Below, piece after piece: positions 1 through 7,141 of a stretch of 20,033 nucleotides of DNA. Positions within the stretch are counted from its first letter, which is position 1; the number at the start of each line of letters is the position of its first letter. The position numbers were made by a program, and so were the translations under genes. The notes under the pieces were generated by a model. That model searched no databases. It saw only the letters and a program-made list of their open reading frames with translations, and had not been told where the DNA came from. Origin of the DNA: JAGXFP01 sp039714535 (GTDB lineage Bacteria; Desulfobacterota; Desulfobulbia; Desulfobulbales; JAGXFP01); the NCBI GenBank assembly GCA_039714535.1, contig JBDLJC010000060.1, positions 1 through 20,033 of the forward strand, read 5' to 3'.

Positions 1-96
1 ATGATTCACCATAATAAATTCCAGAATGTGGCTGAAGCAGAGCAAGCTCTTTTTAACTACATTGAAGTCTATTATAATCGTCGAAGAAAACATTCA

Positions 97-99
97 ACG
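97..99. repeat. Target-site duplication ACG (left copy; right copy 1380-1382)
   Basis: ACG flanks both ends of the inner IS. Removing one copy plus the IS restores an open transposase frame, which supports its being a true 3-bp target duplication, as IS3-family elements commonly make. Confidence 0.8.
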
Positions 100-125
100 T
101 GATCCTGCTATGAAAGAGTGGACAC
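100..125 (+). repeat. Left terminal inverted repeat of the inner IS
   Basis: This pairs imperfectly with 1354-1379. Shared positions include TGATC at the tip and the internal block AGTGGA. It probably binds the transposase. Confidence 0.8.
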
Positions 126-165
126 TCAGTTAAGCCATTGATAAATACAATGGCAGGAGGAAATT

Positions 166-471
166 ATGAGTGTTCAACAGCGCCGGAAGTATGATTCTGA
201 TTTTAAACGTAATGCTGTCCGACTGACAGAGGAACCAGGTCGAACGGTATCAGGTGTTGCCGATAATCTTGGTATTGGGAAAGATCTTCTTTATAGATGG
301 CGCCGAGAGTTTAGAACCAAAGAAGAACTGGCTTTTCCCGGCAAAGGTCGAGAAGCATTAACAACTCAGCAGCGTCATATTAGAGATCTTGAGAAGAAAC
401 TCAAGGATACTGAGATGGAGCGAGACATCTTAAAAAAAGCAATGGCCATCTTCAGCAGAGCACCGAAATGA
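166..471 (+). CDS. IS3-family transposase OrfA (helix-turn-helix protein)
   Basis: This 101-residue protein is the DNA-binding partner of the transposase. Residues about 8-50 form the helix-turn-helix region typical of IS3 OrfA (YDSDFKRNAVRL, then a second helix around LGIGKDLLYRWRREF). Residues about 68-92 form a heptad-rich coiled coil ending in MERDILKKAMAIF, the usual dimerisation segment. The start is supported by AGGAGG at 155-160, five bases before ATG. The stop overlaps the OrfB start (ATGA at 468-471), so OrfB alone can be made by coupling. A run of seven A near the end of the gene offers a -1 shift into OrfB. The protein appears full length. Confidence 0.93.
   Translation: MSVQQRRKYDSDFKRNAVRLTEEPGRTVSGVADNLGIGKDLLYRWRREFRTKEELAFPGKGREALTTQQRHIRDLEKKLKDTEMERDILKKAMAIFSRAPK
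432..438 (+). promoter_or_regulatory. Probable -1 ribosomal frameshift site (A7) for OrfAB fusion
   Basis: Seven consecutive A lie in the zero frame as TTA AAA AAA GCA. A -1 slip here enters the OrfB frame, and no stop intervenes before the OrfB start at 468, so a fused OrfAB transposase can be made. Programmed -1 frameshifting on A-rich heptamers is established for IS3-family elements. I did not identify a downstream stimulatory structure. Confidence 0.65.
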
Positions 472-1349
472 AATTCAAATTCATTGAAGAGAATCGCTCA
501 TTATTTCCGGTGAAGAAGATGTGCCACGCTTTGAATGTATCCCCGAGCGGTTACTACTATTGGGAAAAAGCGCCTCTCTCAGATCGAAAAGCAGAGAAGG
601 AAAGGTTCAGGGCTCGTATAAAAGAACTATATGCGCAGCACAATGGCATGATTGGCAGTCCAATGCTAACAGCAGATCTCCACGACGATCCCGAATTCTC
701 AAAAGTCAGCAGGAATAGGGTAGCTCGACACATGAAAGACATGGGTCTGAAATGTCAGTCAGTTAAAAAGTTTGTGATAACGACTGACTCAGAACATAGA
801 GAACCCATTGCTCCAAACTTGCTTGATCGAAAATTTAAAGTACCTACCCCGGACACCGTCTATGTTACAGATATCACGTATTTGAAAGTGGGAAGGAAAT
901 GGCATTATCTCACGGTTTTTATAGATCTATTCTCGCGGATTGTTGTCGGCTGGGATCTCAGTGAATCTTTAGAAAGGCATTCAGCAATACGTGCCCTCAA
1001 CAAGGCGGTTCAGAAACGCAGGCCAAGCCAGGGGTTGATGATTCATAGCGACCGTGGGGTTCAGTATGCAAGCAGTGGTTTCAGAGCAGTATTGCATAAA
1101 CATCAATTTGTTCAAAGCATGAGTAGAAAGGGTAACTGCTGGGACAATGCAGTTGCAGAATCATTTTTTCATTCAATAAAAACACAAATGATTCACCATC
1201 GTAGATTTCAAAATGTTGTGGAGGCAGAGCAGGCTCTATTTAACTACATTGAAGTCTACTACAATCGTCAGAGAAAACATTCAACGAACGGCTATAAATC
1301 TCCAGCTCAATATGAGATGGAATGGTGGAATGATAGAAAAGCGGCTTAA
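468..1349 (+). CDS. IS3-family transposase OrfB (DDE integrase domain)
   Basis: This 293-residue catalytic part of the transposase carries an rve/integrase-core fold. Residues about 45-100 match the HTH_21-like N-terminal region. The catalytic triad is visible as D135 (VTDITYL), D195 (MIHSDRGVQY) and E231 (DNAVAESFF), with the usual lysine seven residues later (K238). The C-terminal YNRQRKHSTNGYKSPAQYE is characteristic of the family. The ATG overlaps the orfA stop by four bases. Length and motifs are complete, so the enzyme should be active if expressed. Its 3' part is the closest match to the broken transposase around it. Confidence 0.95.
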   Translation: MKFKFIEENRSLFPVKKMCHALNVSPSGYYYWEKAPLSDRKAEKERFRARIKELYAQHNGMIGSPMLTADLHDDPEFSKVSRNRVARHMKDMGLKCQSVKKFVITTDSEHREPIAPNLLDRKFKVPTPDTVYVTDITYLKVGRKWHYLTVFIDLFSRIVVGWDLSESLERHSAIRALNKAVQKRRPSQGLMIHSDRGVQYASSGFRAVLHKHQFVQSMSRKGNCWDNAVAESFFHSIKTQMIHHRRFQNVVEAEQALFNYIEVYYNRQRKHSTNGYKSPAQYEMEWWNDRKAA

Positions 1350-1353
1350 CTGC

Positions 1354-1379
1354 GATTCCACTTTTGTGTGGCAAGATCA
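1354..1379 (-). repeat. Right terminal inverted repeat of the inner IS
   Basis: This is the inverted partner of 100-125. A closely similar sequence at 1451-1475 is the right end of the older, interrupted element. Confidence 0.8.
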
Positions 1380-1625
1380 ACGAATGGCTATAAATCTCCC
1401 GCTCAATATGAGTTGGAATGGTGGAACATGAGAAAAGCGGCTTAACTATTGTTCCACTTTTTTGTGGCACGATCATTATGTCTGATTATCTTTAAAGCCA
1501 TTCCTGGCCACAATTATTCAGCTAATTATCGGAGGAAAAAGAACTTTGTAGATAAACATTAGAAATCATCACTTTTGAGAGTGGCTATCTTCTTTATGTT
1601 GTTAGGACGAAATCGCAGAAATAAT

Positions 1626-2876
1626 TTACTGTTTTTTGCTTATTATTTTTTCATACTCCTCGGGATAATGTTTCTTCGCACACTTTGGACAAATTGTGTG
1701 GCTAAAATCGACGCCAGAGTGATTATGAAGATATTCTTCTATTTGCTCATAATATCCCTCATCGTTTCTTATGTTCTTGCAAAATGCGCATATCGGCAGA
1801 ATTCCCCGCAACTTTTTTATTTCATCTAATGCTCTTTCAAGTTTTTCGATTAATGCTTCCCTGGCCACCTCCGCTTCTTTGCGACCCGAGATATCCGTTG
1901 CGATTTCAAGCCTTACTATTCTATTTTTTGTCCATGTTATTGCCTTGTCAACAATATGGAAGTATTTGCCGGTGACACTATTCTGGAATTCCCATATGAA
2001 AGCATCTCCCGGTTCTCCTTTTGTATCCAGGAGGTGTTTATTGGTGCAGAAATCACATGGACCGGTCTGCCCTTTCTGTAAATTCTGCCAACATATTTTA
2101 CCCTCAACGTCCCCGAAAAGTTTTTTGCCATAATTGTTGAGAAACAGGATCTCGTAGGTGTCCATATCTGCAACGTAAATAATTGCTTCCAAACTATTCA
2201 TCACGGTGTTGAAACGTTCAAATGCCTGGCTTATCTCAAAAAGGTTTTTCTTCTGTCTGCGGTCATACCTGTTTTGAACGAAAAATCCCAAAAAACTTAG
2301 AATGACGACCACTATTATGAGCGCTATTTGAATTGATGAATATCTATTGTAATCTTCTTTAATCTTTTGTTGTAACAGGGTTTCAACATTGTCTGTTTGG
2401 GCAAGAAGATTATTAAACAACCCGTCGTATAGTAGGTGGTCTATGGCAGACCCAACTTCTGCTGACTTAAAGGATTTGTACCTTTCGACGGTTATCTCTC
2501 TAAACTCATTTAGATACTCAATGGTCATCGCGACTTCTTTTCTGAGTGCCAAGTCACTAAGGGGCAGAAATGTGCCTTCCGGGTTTTGTCCTCCTTCAAG
2601 CATTGCCCTGGCGTACCAGTCTGATTGATCAATATGCTCCATTACCTCTTCGATATTCTCATGCCTGTCACCTGATATGATTTCCTCAAACCAGAGATGG
2701 GCGGTAGTGGCTTCGAGCTTGACTTCCATGGCGGCATCAACAAGAGGGGCGTATCTGTTGATCATCCGGTTACTCGAATAATAAGAATAGGACATGGCAA
2801 CGATCATTACTATTGCCACAATGCCTATGAAGAGATAATGCCTGCGTCGGTCATCAATTGAGGTTTCATCTTTCAT
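1626..2876 (-). CDS. Membrane PAS-domain sensor-like protein with C-terminal Cys-pair module
   Basis: A 416-residue protein if it starts at 2876. That start has GGGGCGG about seven bases upstream and places the first membrane helix near the N terminus. An upstream in-frame ATG at 2963 (445 residues) has no good ribosome site. Residues 14-33 and about 182-200 are membrane helices that bracket a mostly helical extracytoplasmic region of about 145 residues, which resembles four-helix-bundle sensor domains. A short coiled stretch leads to a PAS domain at about 220-333, containing C262 and a CDFC pair at 274-277. A coiled coil (about 335-357) and a C-terminal module with C363-x2-C366 and C396-x2-C399 follow, possibly zinc-binding. 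That tail is common on deltaproteobacterial PAS and kinase proteins. No histidine kinase, GGDEF, EAL or methyl-accepting domain is present, so the output is unknown. The gene ends about 150 bases from the IS cluster. Confidence 0.8.
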   Translation of the reverse strand: MKDETSIDDRRRHYLFIGIVAIVMIVAMSYSYYSSNRMINRYAPLVDAAMEVKLEATTAHLWFEEIISGDRHENIEEVMEHIDQSDWYARAMLEGGQNPEGTFLPLSDLALRKEVAMTIEYLNEFREITVERYKSFKSAEVGSAIDHLLYDGLFNNLLAQTDNVETLLQQKIKEDYNRYSSIQIALIIVVVILSFLGFFVQNRYDRRQKKNLFEISQAFERFNTVMNSLEAIIYVADMDTYEILFLNNYGKKLFGDVEGKICWQNLQKGQTGPCDFCTNKHLLDTKGEPGDAFIWEFQNSVTGKYFHIVDKAITWTKNRIVRLEIATDISGRKEAEVAREALIEKLERALDEIKKLRGILPICAFCKNIRNDEGYYEQIEEYLHNHSGVDFSHTICPKCAKKHYPEEYEKIISKKQ

Positions 2877-3445
2877 GTTGATCCGCCCCAGTAATTGGCT
2901 TAAAAGATATTCCCACTCAATATAACTATCTAATTTATGAACAACTAAATCAACAACAATCAAGAGACAGGGGGATTGATAAGATAAGGGGAAACCTCGC
3001 TTTGCTGTTAAGCGAATGTGGTGATTTCTTCAGGGAGGGCAGATGTAAGATGTTTTTGCCAATAACCGTCACACCAGATATAAGATAGGTAAAGGAGGAG
3101 TTGAATTTAGGATTACCGCCACACATCATAAATAGGCTAAGATTAAAGGTGATTACTGATAGGTCTAACAACTAGATTTTAGGTCTGGTTTGAGTTTTCA
3201 CAAGTGATTTATATGTAAGGCAAATAACTTGGCCGGGTCTGAGGGATTTTCAGGTTTTGGCAGATTTTGCGGCGCTCCGTTAGTTGCCCGAAGGGCGCAA
3301 AAGAGGCCCTTCTGGTGGAGACCAAAGCTGGGACTGTGCTGGGCCTGGATTCTTCACATATCTGCCTCGCTTTTGTTGATCCGGTGGTGTGAACAGATTC
3401 AAGTGATACCTGAAACCTCTTTTATTGTCAGATGTATCAAAAATA
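2877..3445. other. Gene-poor region of about 570 bases between the PAS gene and ppiD
   Basis: The short open frames here on both strands have no family resemblance and no ribosome sites I trust. The first half is AT-rich and probably holds the leader of the leftward PAS gene. A GC-richer block at about 3228-3370 has a hairpin at 3290-3312 and differs in base composition from its surroundings. It could be a decayed gene or a repeat, but I cannot identify it. Confidence 0.5.
3290..3312. repeat. Hairpin, 7-bp arms GAAGGGC / GCCCTTC
   Basis: Perfect arms at 3290-3296 and 3306-3312 enclose a 9-base loop. No T-run follows on either strand, so it is not an obvious terminator. An alternative smaller pairing, GCCC/GGGC, uses the left arm. 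Confidence 0.4.
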
Positions 3446-3474
3446 TTGACGCTTCTTGAGAAAAAACTTAGGAT
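3446..3474 (+). promoter_or_regulatory. Possible sigma70-type promoter for ppiD
   Basis: TTGACG (3446-3451) and TAGGAT (3469-3474) are separated by 17 bases, about 54 bases upstream of the ppiD start. The -35 is good and the -10 matches four of six bases. This was found by eye only. Confidence 0.35.
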
Positions 3475-3527
3475 TACTCCCCTGTTCATTATATGTTCAT
3501 CCCAAATACTTGAGGAGAATTTATAGC

Positions 3528-5408
3528 ATGCTAGAATTTTTGCGGCAAAAGGCCCAGTCCACCGTTATCCAGGTGATCATTGTGGTGATCATTCTGGTCT
3601 TTGTTTTCTGGGGCGTGGGGAGCAATCAGGGCAACGGTGTCAATGCGGCGGCCACGGTTAACGATGAGCCGATCACCTATACGGAGTTTCAGCGCTCTTA
3701 TGATGCGCGGATCAATCAGTTGCGAGATCAGTTGGGCGGCAATATTCCTGACGGTCTTTTGCAGACCCTGGGCGTTAAGGATCAGATCCTTAACGAGTTG
3801 ATCCAAAGAACTTTAATCCGGCAGGGGGCGGGAGAGACCGGGCTGATGGTTGGTGACGAGGAGGTGCGGGCCAAGATTCGGGAGATGGACGTCTTTAAGA
3901 ATGAGGGGGGCTTTGATGTCGGTTGGTATAAGCAGATTCTGGCCGGCAATCGGATGAACGCTACCGACTTTGAGATGTCAATGAAGTCAGATCTGTTAGT
4001 CGCCAAGGTTATGGATCACCTGAGCCGTTTTGGTGGAGTTGCTGACTCCGAACTCAGAGATCGTTTTGATTACGATTATCACCAGAAACAATTTGCCTAT
4101 ATTGCCTTGGAACCCGCCACTTTTGAGAAAAAAGTTGTGGTTGATAATGAGGAGCTCGACGTCTTTTTTACCAAGAACCAAAATAATTATCGGGGCGAGT
4201 CACAACTTAAACTGAAATACGTACTCTTCCCATTCGCGGCTGCAGCAAAACTGGATATTCCGGAAGAGTCTATTGTCTCATATTTTGATCAACATAAGGA
4301 CGAGTACGTGGTCCCCGAACAGCGGCAGGCTCGTCATATCCTGACCATGATTGATGAGGGCGACAGCGAGGAGGTGATTGCCGAAAAAAGGCAAAAGGCC
4401 GAAGGCTTCCTAAAAGAAGCCCGGGAAGGGGCCGATTTTGCTGATCTGGCCCGGAAAAACTCTGATGATACAGGTTCCGCAACCCGGGGCGGTGATTTGG
4501 GATTTTTTGAGCGGGGCCAGATGGTTAAACCTTTCGAAGACGGGGTTTTCGGGTTGCAGGAAGGTGGTTTAACCCTGGTTCGTTCCGATTTTGGTTTCCA
4601 TGTGATCCAGCTTGAGAAGATTAAACCCATGCAATTGAAAACAGTTGCCGAGGTCCGTGATTCGATCATTGCCAAGATCAGGGTTGATGAGATAAAGAAC
4701 CTTGCCTTTAAACAGGCGAATGCTGCCTACGAGCAGATCATTCTCTCAGGTAGTCTCGACAAATATGCCGCAGGCGGCGGCATATTACAGGAAACCGAAT
4801 TTTTCACCCGGAAGGATATTGTTGAGCCTTTGCAGTCTAATCCGGGACTCCAACAGGCTGCCTTTGCACTAAAGCAGGGGGAGTTAAGCTCATTGCTTGA
4901 AGGCACCGAGAGCTATGCGATTCTTTATGCCCAGGAGATCAAGGAGCCTGATGTTCCGGAACTGGCCAAGGTCAAAAAACGGGTGACAAAAGATTTCATG
5001 GCCCAGCGTTCCCAGGAGTTGGCTAAAGAAGCGGCTGAGACAATCCTGGCCGCTGTGCAGGCAGGGGCTTCCCTTGAGACAGAAGCGGTCAAGTTGGACA
5101 TGACGACTGAGGTGTCGCCTATGCTTTCAAGAGCTGATCGGGGGGGTAGCAAGTTGCCGCCTGCCCTGGTTGAGGCTGGTTTGGGTTTGACTGCGGCGGT
5201 GTCGTATCCTGATGAGGTGGTAACCGTGGGCCAGACACTATACGTGGCGGCTTTCAAGGATGAAAAGGCCGCCTCTGCTGGGAAGTTTGAGGAGAAGAAA
5301 GATGAGATTCGCAAGAAATTGGTTGAGGAGAACCAGAACGCGGTCTCTGCTTCCTGGCTCGCGTATTTGCGGGATAGAGCGGAGGTTGCGATCGATCAAA
5401 GATTCTAA
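3528..5408 (+). CDS. ppiD: PpiD-like membrane-anchored periplasmic folding factor (SurA_N / parvulin)
   Basis: A 626-residue inner-membrane chaperone and peptidyl-prolyl isomerase family protein that helps newly exported proteins fold as they leave the Sec translocon. Residues 11-31 form the single N-terminal membrane anchor after a short basic stretch. Residues about 40-180 are the SurA_N-type chaperone region (ATVNDEPITYTEFQRSYD). Residues about 263-367 form one parvulin domain, seen in EQRQARHIL, the GGDLGFF block and FGFHVIQLE. The rest is a helical C-terminal chaperone region. The length agrees with PpiD (about 620) and exceeds SurA. The open frame extends upstream to 3456, but ATG 3528 is preferred because TGAGGAG lies just upstream and the anchor then sits at the N terminus. 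It is followed by its own terminator, so it is probably transcribed alone. I cannot judge from sequence whether the isomerase site is active. Confidence 0.9.
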   Translation: MLEFLRQKAQSTVIQVIIVVIILVFVFWGVGSNQGNGVNAAATVNDEPITYTEFQRSYDARINQLRDQLGGNIPDGLLQTLGVKDQILNELIQRTLIRQGAGETGLMVGDEEVRAKIREMDVFKNEGGFDVGWYKQILAGNRMNATDFEMSMKSDLLVAKVMDHLSRFGGVADSELRDRFDYDYHQKQFAYIALEPATFEKKVVVDNEELDVFFTKNQNNYRGESQLKLKYVLFPFAAAAKLDIPEESIVSYFDQHKDEYVVPEQRQARHILTMIDEGDSEEVIAEKRQKAEGFLKEAREGADFADLARKNSDDTGSATRGGDLGFFERGQMVKPFEDGVFGLQEGGLTLVRSDFGFHVIQLEKIKPMQLKTVAEVRDSIIAKIRVDEIKNLAFKQANAAYEQIILSGSLDKYAAGGGILQETEFFTRKDIVEPLQSNPGLQQAAFALKQGELSSLLEGTESYAILYAQEIKEPDVPELAKVKKRVTKDFMAQRSQELAKEAAETILAAVQAGASLETEAVKLDMTTEVSPMLSRADRGGSKLPPALVEAGLGLTAAVSYPDEVVTVGQTLYVAAFKDEKAASAGKFEEKKDEIRKKLVEENQNAVSASWLAYLRDRAEVAIDQRF

Positions 5409-5437
5409 CTGGGAGCTGTTTTCGCCCTGGTGATTTT

Positions 5438-5472
5438 AAGGACTAACCACTGGCCGGTTAGTCCTTTTTTTT
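5438..5472 (+). terminator. Rho-independent terminator of ppiD
   Basis: Perfect 9-bp stem GGACTAACC / GGTTAGTCC (5440-5448 and 5456-5464) with a 7-base loop, followed by eight T. It overlaps the stop codon of the convergent J-domain gene. The opposite strand lacks a good T-run, so it probably acts mainly on ppiD transcripts. Confidence 0.88.
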
Positions 5473-5772
5473 GCCCCAGAGGGGATCGTTACCGAAACGA
5501 TCCATCCACCACTCTTCGTCGTTAACCGGGGTGTTTTCGTCGGGGTCCAGCGGGAAACGGTAGCTGGTGCAGTAATCCAGCAACACTTGGTAGGCCTCGG
5601 TCAGCCGGTGCATGTCGATTTTTTGGTCAAAATCAGTTGCACCGGTGTCGGGATGATGGAGTTTCGCTTTGGCGCGGTAGGCTTTTTTGATCTCATCAAG
5701 AGTGGCGTGGGTGTCGAGCCCCAACAGATCCCGGGCTTCGATTATTTTGGCCCGTTTAGTTGCTTGTGCCAT
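5458..5772 (-). CDS. Small J-domain protein (DnaJ-like)
   Basis: A 104-residue protein consisting of little more than a J domain, which stimulates the ATPase of an Hsp70 (DnaK) partner. Residues about 12-70 carry the domain: ARDLLGLDTHATLDEIKKAY, then the diagnostic HPD at 40-42 and the third helix around LTEAYQVLLDYC. The acidic, Trp-rich tail (about 84-101, DEEWWMDRFG) has no known function to me. There is no Gly/Phe region, zinc finger or client-binding domain, so it is not DnaJ itself. The start is within plsY (17-bp overlap), with a purine-rich GAAGAAGAG just upstream, so the two genes are probably translationally coupled. The gene ends inside the ppiD terminator. Confidence 0.88.
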   Translation of the reverse strand: MAQATKRAKIIEARDLLGLDTHATLDEIKKAYRAKAKLHHPDTGATDFDQKIDMHRLTEAYQVLLDYCTSYRFPLDPDENTPVNDEEWWMDRFGNDPLWGKKKD

Positions 5773-6367
5773 TAGCGCTCTTCTTCCAGCTTTTCTCTTC
5801 GCCCCTCAACAGGCGTCTGACATTTTCCTGGTGTTTGAGCACGATCAAGATAGCGATTGTCCCGGTGATCATTAATAAGCTGTGGGGGCCATTGCCCAGC
5901 CAGATCATAACCGGCAATGAGACCGCCGCACCCATTGAGCCAAGTGAAACGTAACCGCTGATCCGGACCATCGCGACAAACAGCATGATGGCAATCAGGC
6001 TTTGCAGGGGCGCCAGATAGAGAAAGATCCCTAGGGCAGTGGCCACTCCTTTGCCGCCTCTGAATTTTAAATAGATGGGCCAGCAATGGCCGACAAAGGC
6101 AGCCGTACCGGTCAGCATTGTCCAGAGATAAGGGTCAGGTTGGCTGGTGAGAACCTGGGCGGCGATCAGCATGGGCGCCAGACCTTTCAGCAGGTCACTG
6201 ATCAGGGTCAGGAGGCCGAGCTTTTTGCCCAGTAAACGATTGACGTTGGTGGCGCCGATATTACCGCTGCCCTGTTGTCTGACATCAACGCCGGCTAAGC
6301 GGCCGTAAAGGAGCCCGAAAGGTATTGATCCGACTAAATATCCGAAAATTACAAGTATATATTGCAT
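5756..6367 (-). CDS. plsY: Glycerol-3-phosphate acyltransferase PlsY
   Basis: This 203-residue inner-membrane enzyme transfers the acyl group from acyl-phosphate to glycerol-3-phosphate, the first step of phospholipid synthesis, working with PlsX and PlsC. All three PlsY signature motifs are visible: GSGNIGATN at 33-41, GHCWP at 93-97 with KFRGGKGVAT at 101-110, and the C-terminal LIVLKHQENVRRLLRGEE region that follows the last membrane segments. Several hydrophobic segments match the five-helix fold, and the length is usual for the family. The start ATG at 6367 gives the typical N terminus (YILVIFGYLVGSIPFG). It overlaps the downstream J-domain gene by 17 bp, and no other lipid genes are adjacent. 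Confidence 0.96.
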   Translation of the reverse strand: MQYILVIFGYLVGSIPFGLLYGRLAGVDVRQQGSGNIGATNVNRLLGKKLGLLTLISDLLKGLAPMLIAAQVLTSQPDPYLWTMLTGTAAFVGHCWPIYLKFRGGKGVATALGIFLYLAPLQSLIAIMLFVAMVRISGYVSLGSMGAAVSLPVMIWLGNGPHSLLMITGTIAILIVLKHQENVRRLLRGEEKSWKKSANGTSN

Positions 6368-6402
6368 GTCTATTGCCTGCCGGGATTTGATTTGCGAGTG
6401 GA

Positions 6403-6424
6403 GGACAATACTACAGTGTTGTCC
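6403..6424. repeat. Inverted repeat between plsY and the deaminase gene
   Basis: GGACAATAC / GTGTTGTCC (one G-T pair) with a TACA loop, lying 36-57 bases upstream of plsY in a divergent intergenic region. It could be an operator or a leader hairpin of plsY. No T-run follows. Confidence 0.4.
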
Positions 6425-6609
6425 TTCTCTAAGAAAGATAATTTTTAGTGGGAAAAGCGGATAATAAAAAATGATGTTTCATGCTGGTGCATTATAGGTT
6501 TAACTGAATTATGGTTCTCTGGGGAGAGAAGCTGCTTTACTGTCACTAAGGCAAATCACAGTTTTGCGGGCCGGGTTTATGTTAATGCGGCCGGTAGAGA
6601 GGGAGAATC

Positions 6610-7077
6610 ATGAACGAGGATTTCATGGCGGAAGCCATCAGGCTTTCTATTGAAAAAATGCAGGCGAAGGAGGGCGGACCCTTTGGAGCGGTGGTTGTTC
6701 GGGATGGTAAGATCATCAGCCGGGGCTGGAATCAGGTTACTTCCACCAATGATCCTTCCGCCCACGCTGAAATAGTTGCCATCCGCAAAGCCTGTCAGGA
6801 ACTGGCAACCTTTTGGCTGGGGGATTGTGAGCTTTACGTGAATTGCGAGCCGTGTCCTATGTGTCTGGCCGCTATCTACTGGGCCGGCATCAGAAAGGTG
6901 CATTTCGCCGCCGGGCGGGAAGATGCAGCCAATGCCGGTTTTGGTGATGGCTATATTGCCGGGGAGATTGTTAAACCGGTGGCTGAAAGAAATCTGGCTG
7001 TTGAACAGGGGATGAGGGATGATGCCCTTGAAGCATTTGCGATTTGGGATAAGATGGCAGACAAGATAGAATATTGA
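6610..7077 (+). CDS. Guanine deaminase-like nucleobase deaminase
   Basis: A 155-residue zinc enzyme of the cytidine deaminase-like superfamily, probably deaminating guanine to xanthine in purine salvage. The zinc site is visible as HAE (52-54, with the catalytic Glu 54) and PCPMC (81-85). Length, GGPFGAVVVRDG, N41, the AGFGDGYI segment near 110 and the terminal Tyr match the layout I recall for the Bacillus-type guanine deaminase, whose swapped C terminus closes the active site. The related tRNA adenosine deaminase TadA is the main alternative, but the long C-terminal part ending in Glu-Tyr favours guanine deaminase. A purine-rich AGAGGGAG precedes ATG. No other purine genes are adjacent. The gene name guaD would follow only if guanine activity is shown. 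Confidence 0.85.
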   Translation: MNEDFMAEAIRLSIEKMQAKEGGPFGAVVVRDGKIISRGWNQVTSTNDPSAHAEIVAIRKACQELATFWLGDCELYVNCEPCPMCLAAIYWAGIRKVHFAAGREDAANAGFGDGYIAGEIVKPVAERNLAVEQGMRDDALEAFAIWDKMADKIEY

Positions 7078-7141
7078 TAATAATCCTTTGCTGGTTATCA
7101 CACATTGGGTGTGATCATTATCAGAGTCAAGAGGCGAAACA

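Larger units (their letters stand above)
100..1379 (+). mobile_element. Complete IS3-family insertion sequence, about 1280 bp
   Basis: The boundaries are set by imperfect terminal inverted repeats: the left end begins TGATCCTGCTATGAAAGAGT, and the complement of the right end begins TGATCTTGCCACACAAAAGT. A 3-bp direct repeat, ACG, flanks it at 97-99 and 1380-1382. The element carries orfA and orfB in the usual IS3 arrangement with a possible frameshift site between them. Both genes look intact, so it may still be mobile. It has inserted in the 3' part of the transposase gene of a related IS, in the same orientation. The 3-bp duplication and restoration of the target frame make the edges certain to within a base or two. 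Confidence 0.9.
1..1445 (+). pseudogene. IS3-family transposase OrfB fragment, split by IS insertion
   Basis: This is the C-terminal end of a DDE transposase, in two pieces: 1-99 and 1383-1445, joined through the ACG codon at 97-99 (repeated at 1380-1382). If the inner IS and one copy of ACG are removed, the frame is restored exactly and reads through to TAA at 1443-1445, ending in a tail nearly identical to that of the intact OrfB. The catalytic residues would lie left of the window. The gene is inactivated by the insertion, because translation of the left piece runs into the left end of the inner IS and meets TGA at 100-102. Confidence 0.85.
1..1475 (+). mobile_element. Right part of an older IS3-family element, interrupted by a second IS
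   Basis: The 3' end of an IS3-family element lies on both sides of the intact IS at 100-1379. Bases 1-99 encode a stretch matching residues 241-273 of the intact OrfB. Bases 1383-1445 encode the last 20 residues and the stop. The element then ends at about 1475 in a terminal repeat (1451-1475) that closely resembles the right end of the inner IS. A hand alignment of 1-99 with the inner copy gives about 15 differences, roughly 85% identity, so the two are related but distinct iso-elements. The left end of this older copy lies outside the window. Confidence 0.85.

Noticed and set aside
2950..3171. Minus-strand open frame of 73 codons before the PAS gene
   Set aside because: It has no ribosome site and no recognisable features, and it overlaps the leader of the PAS gene.
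3456..3527. Upstream extension of ppiD
   Set aside because: The extension lies over the possible promoter and would place 34 residues before the membrane anchor. ATG 3528 has a ribosome site.
6577..7101. Minus-strand open frame opposite the deaminase (174 codons)
   Set aside because: It covers a gene with clear zinc-site motifs on the other strand, and its translation has no recognisable domain.
7097..7115. Terminator after the deaminase gene (ATCACAC / GTGTGAT)
   Set aside because: The short stem has no T-run and lies close to the TPR gene's ribosome site. It is at most a weak inverted repeat.
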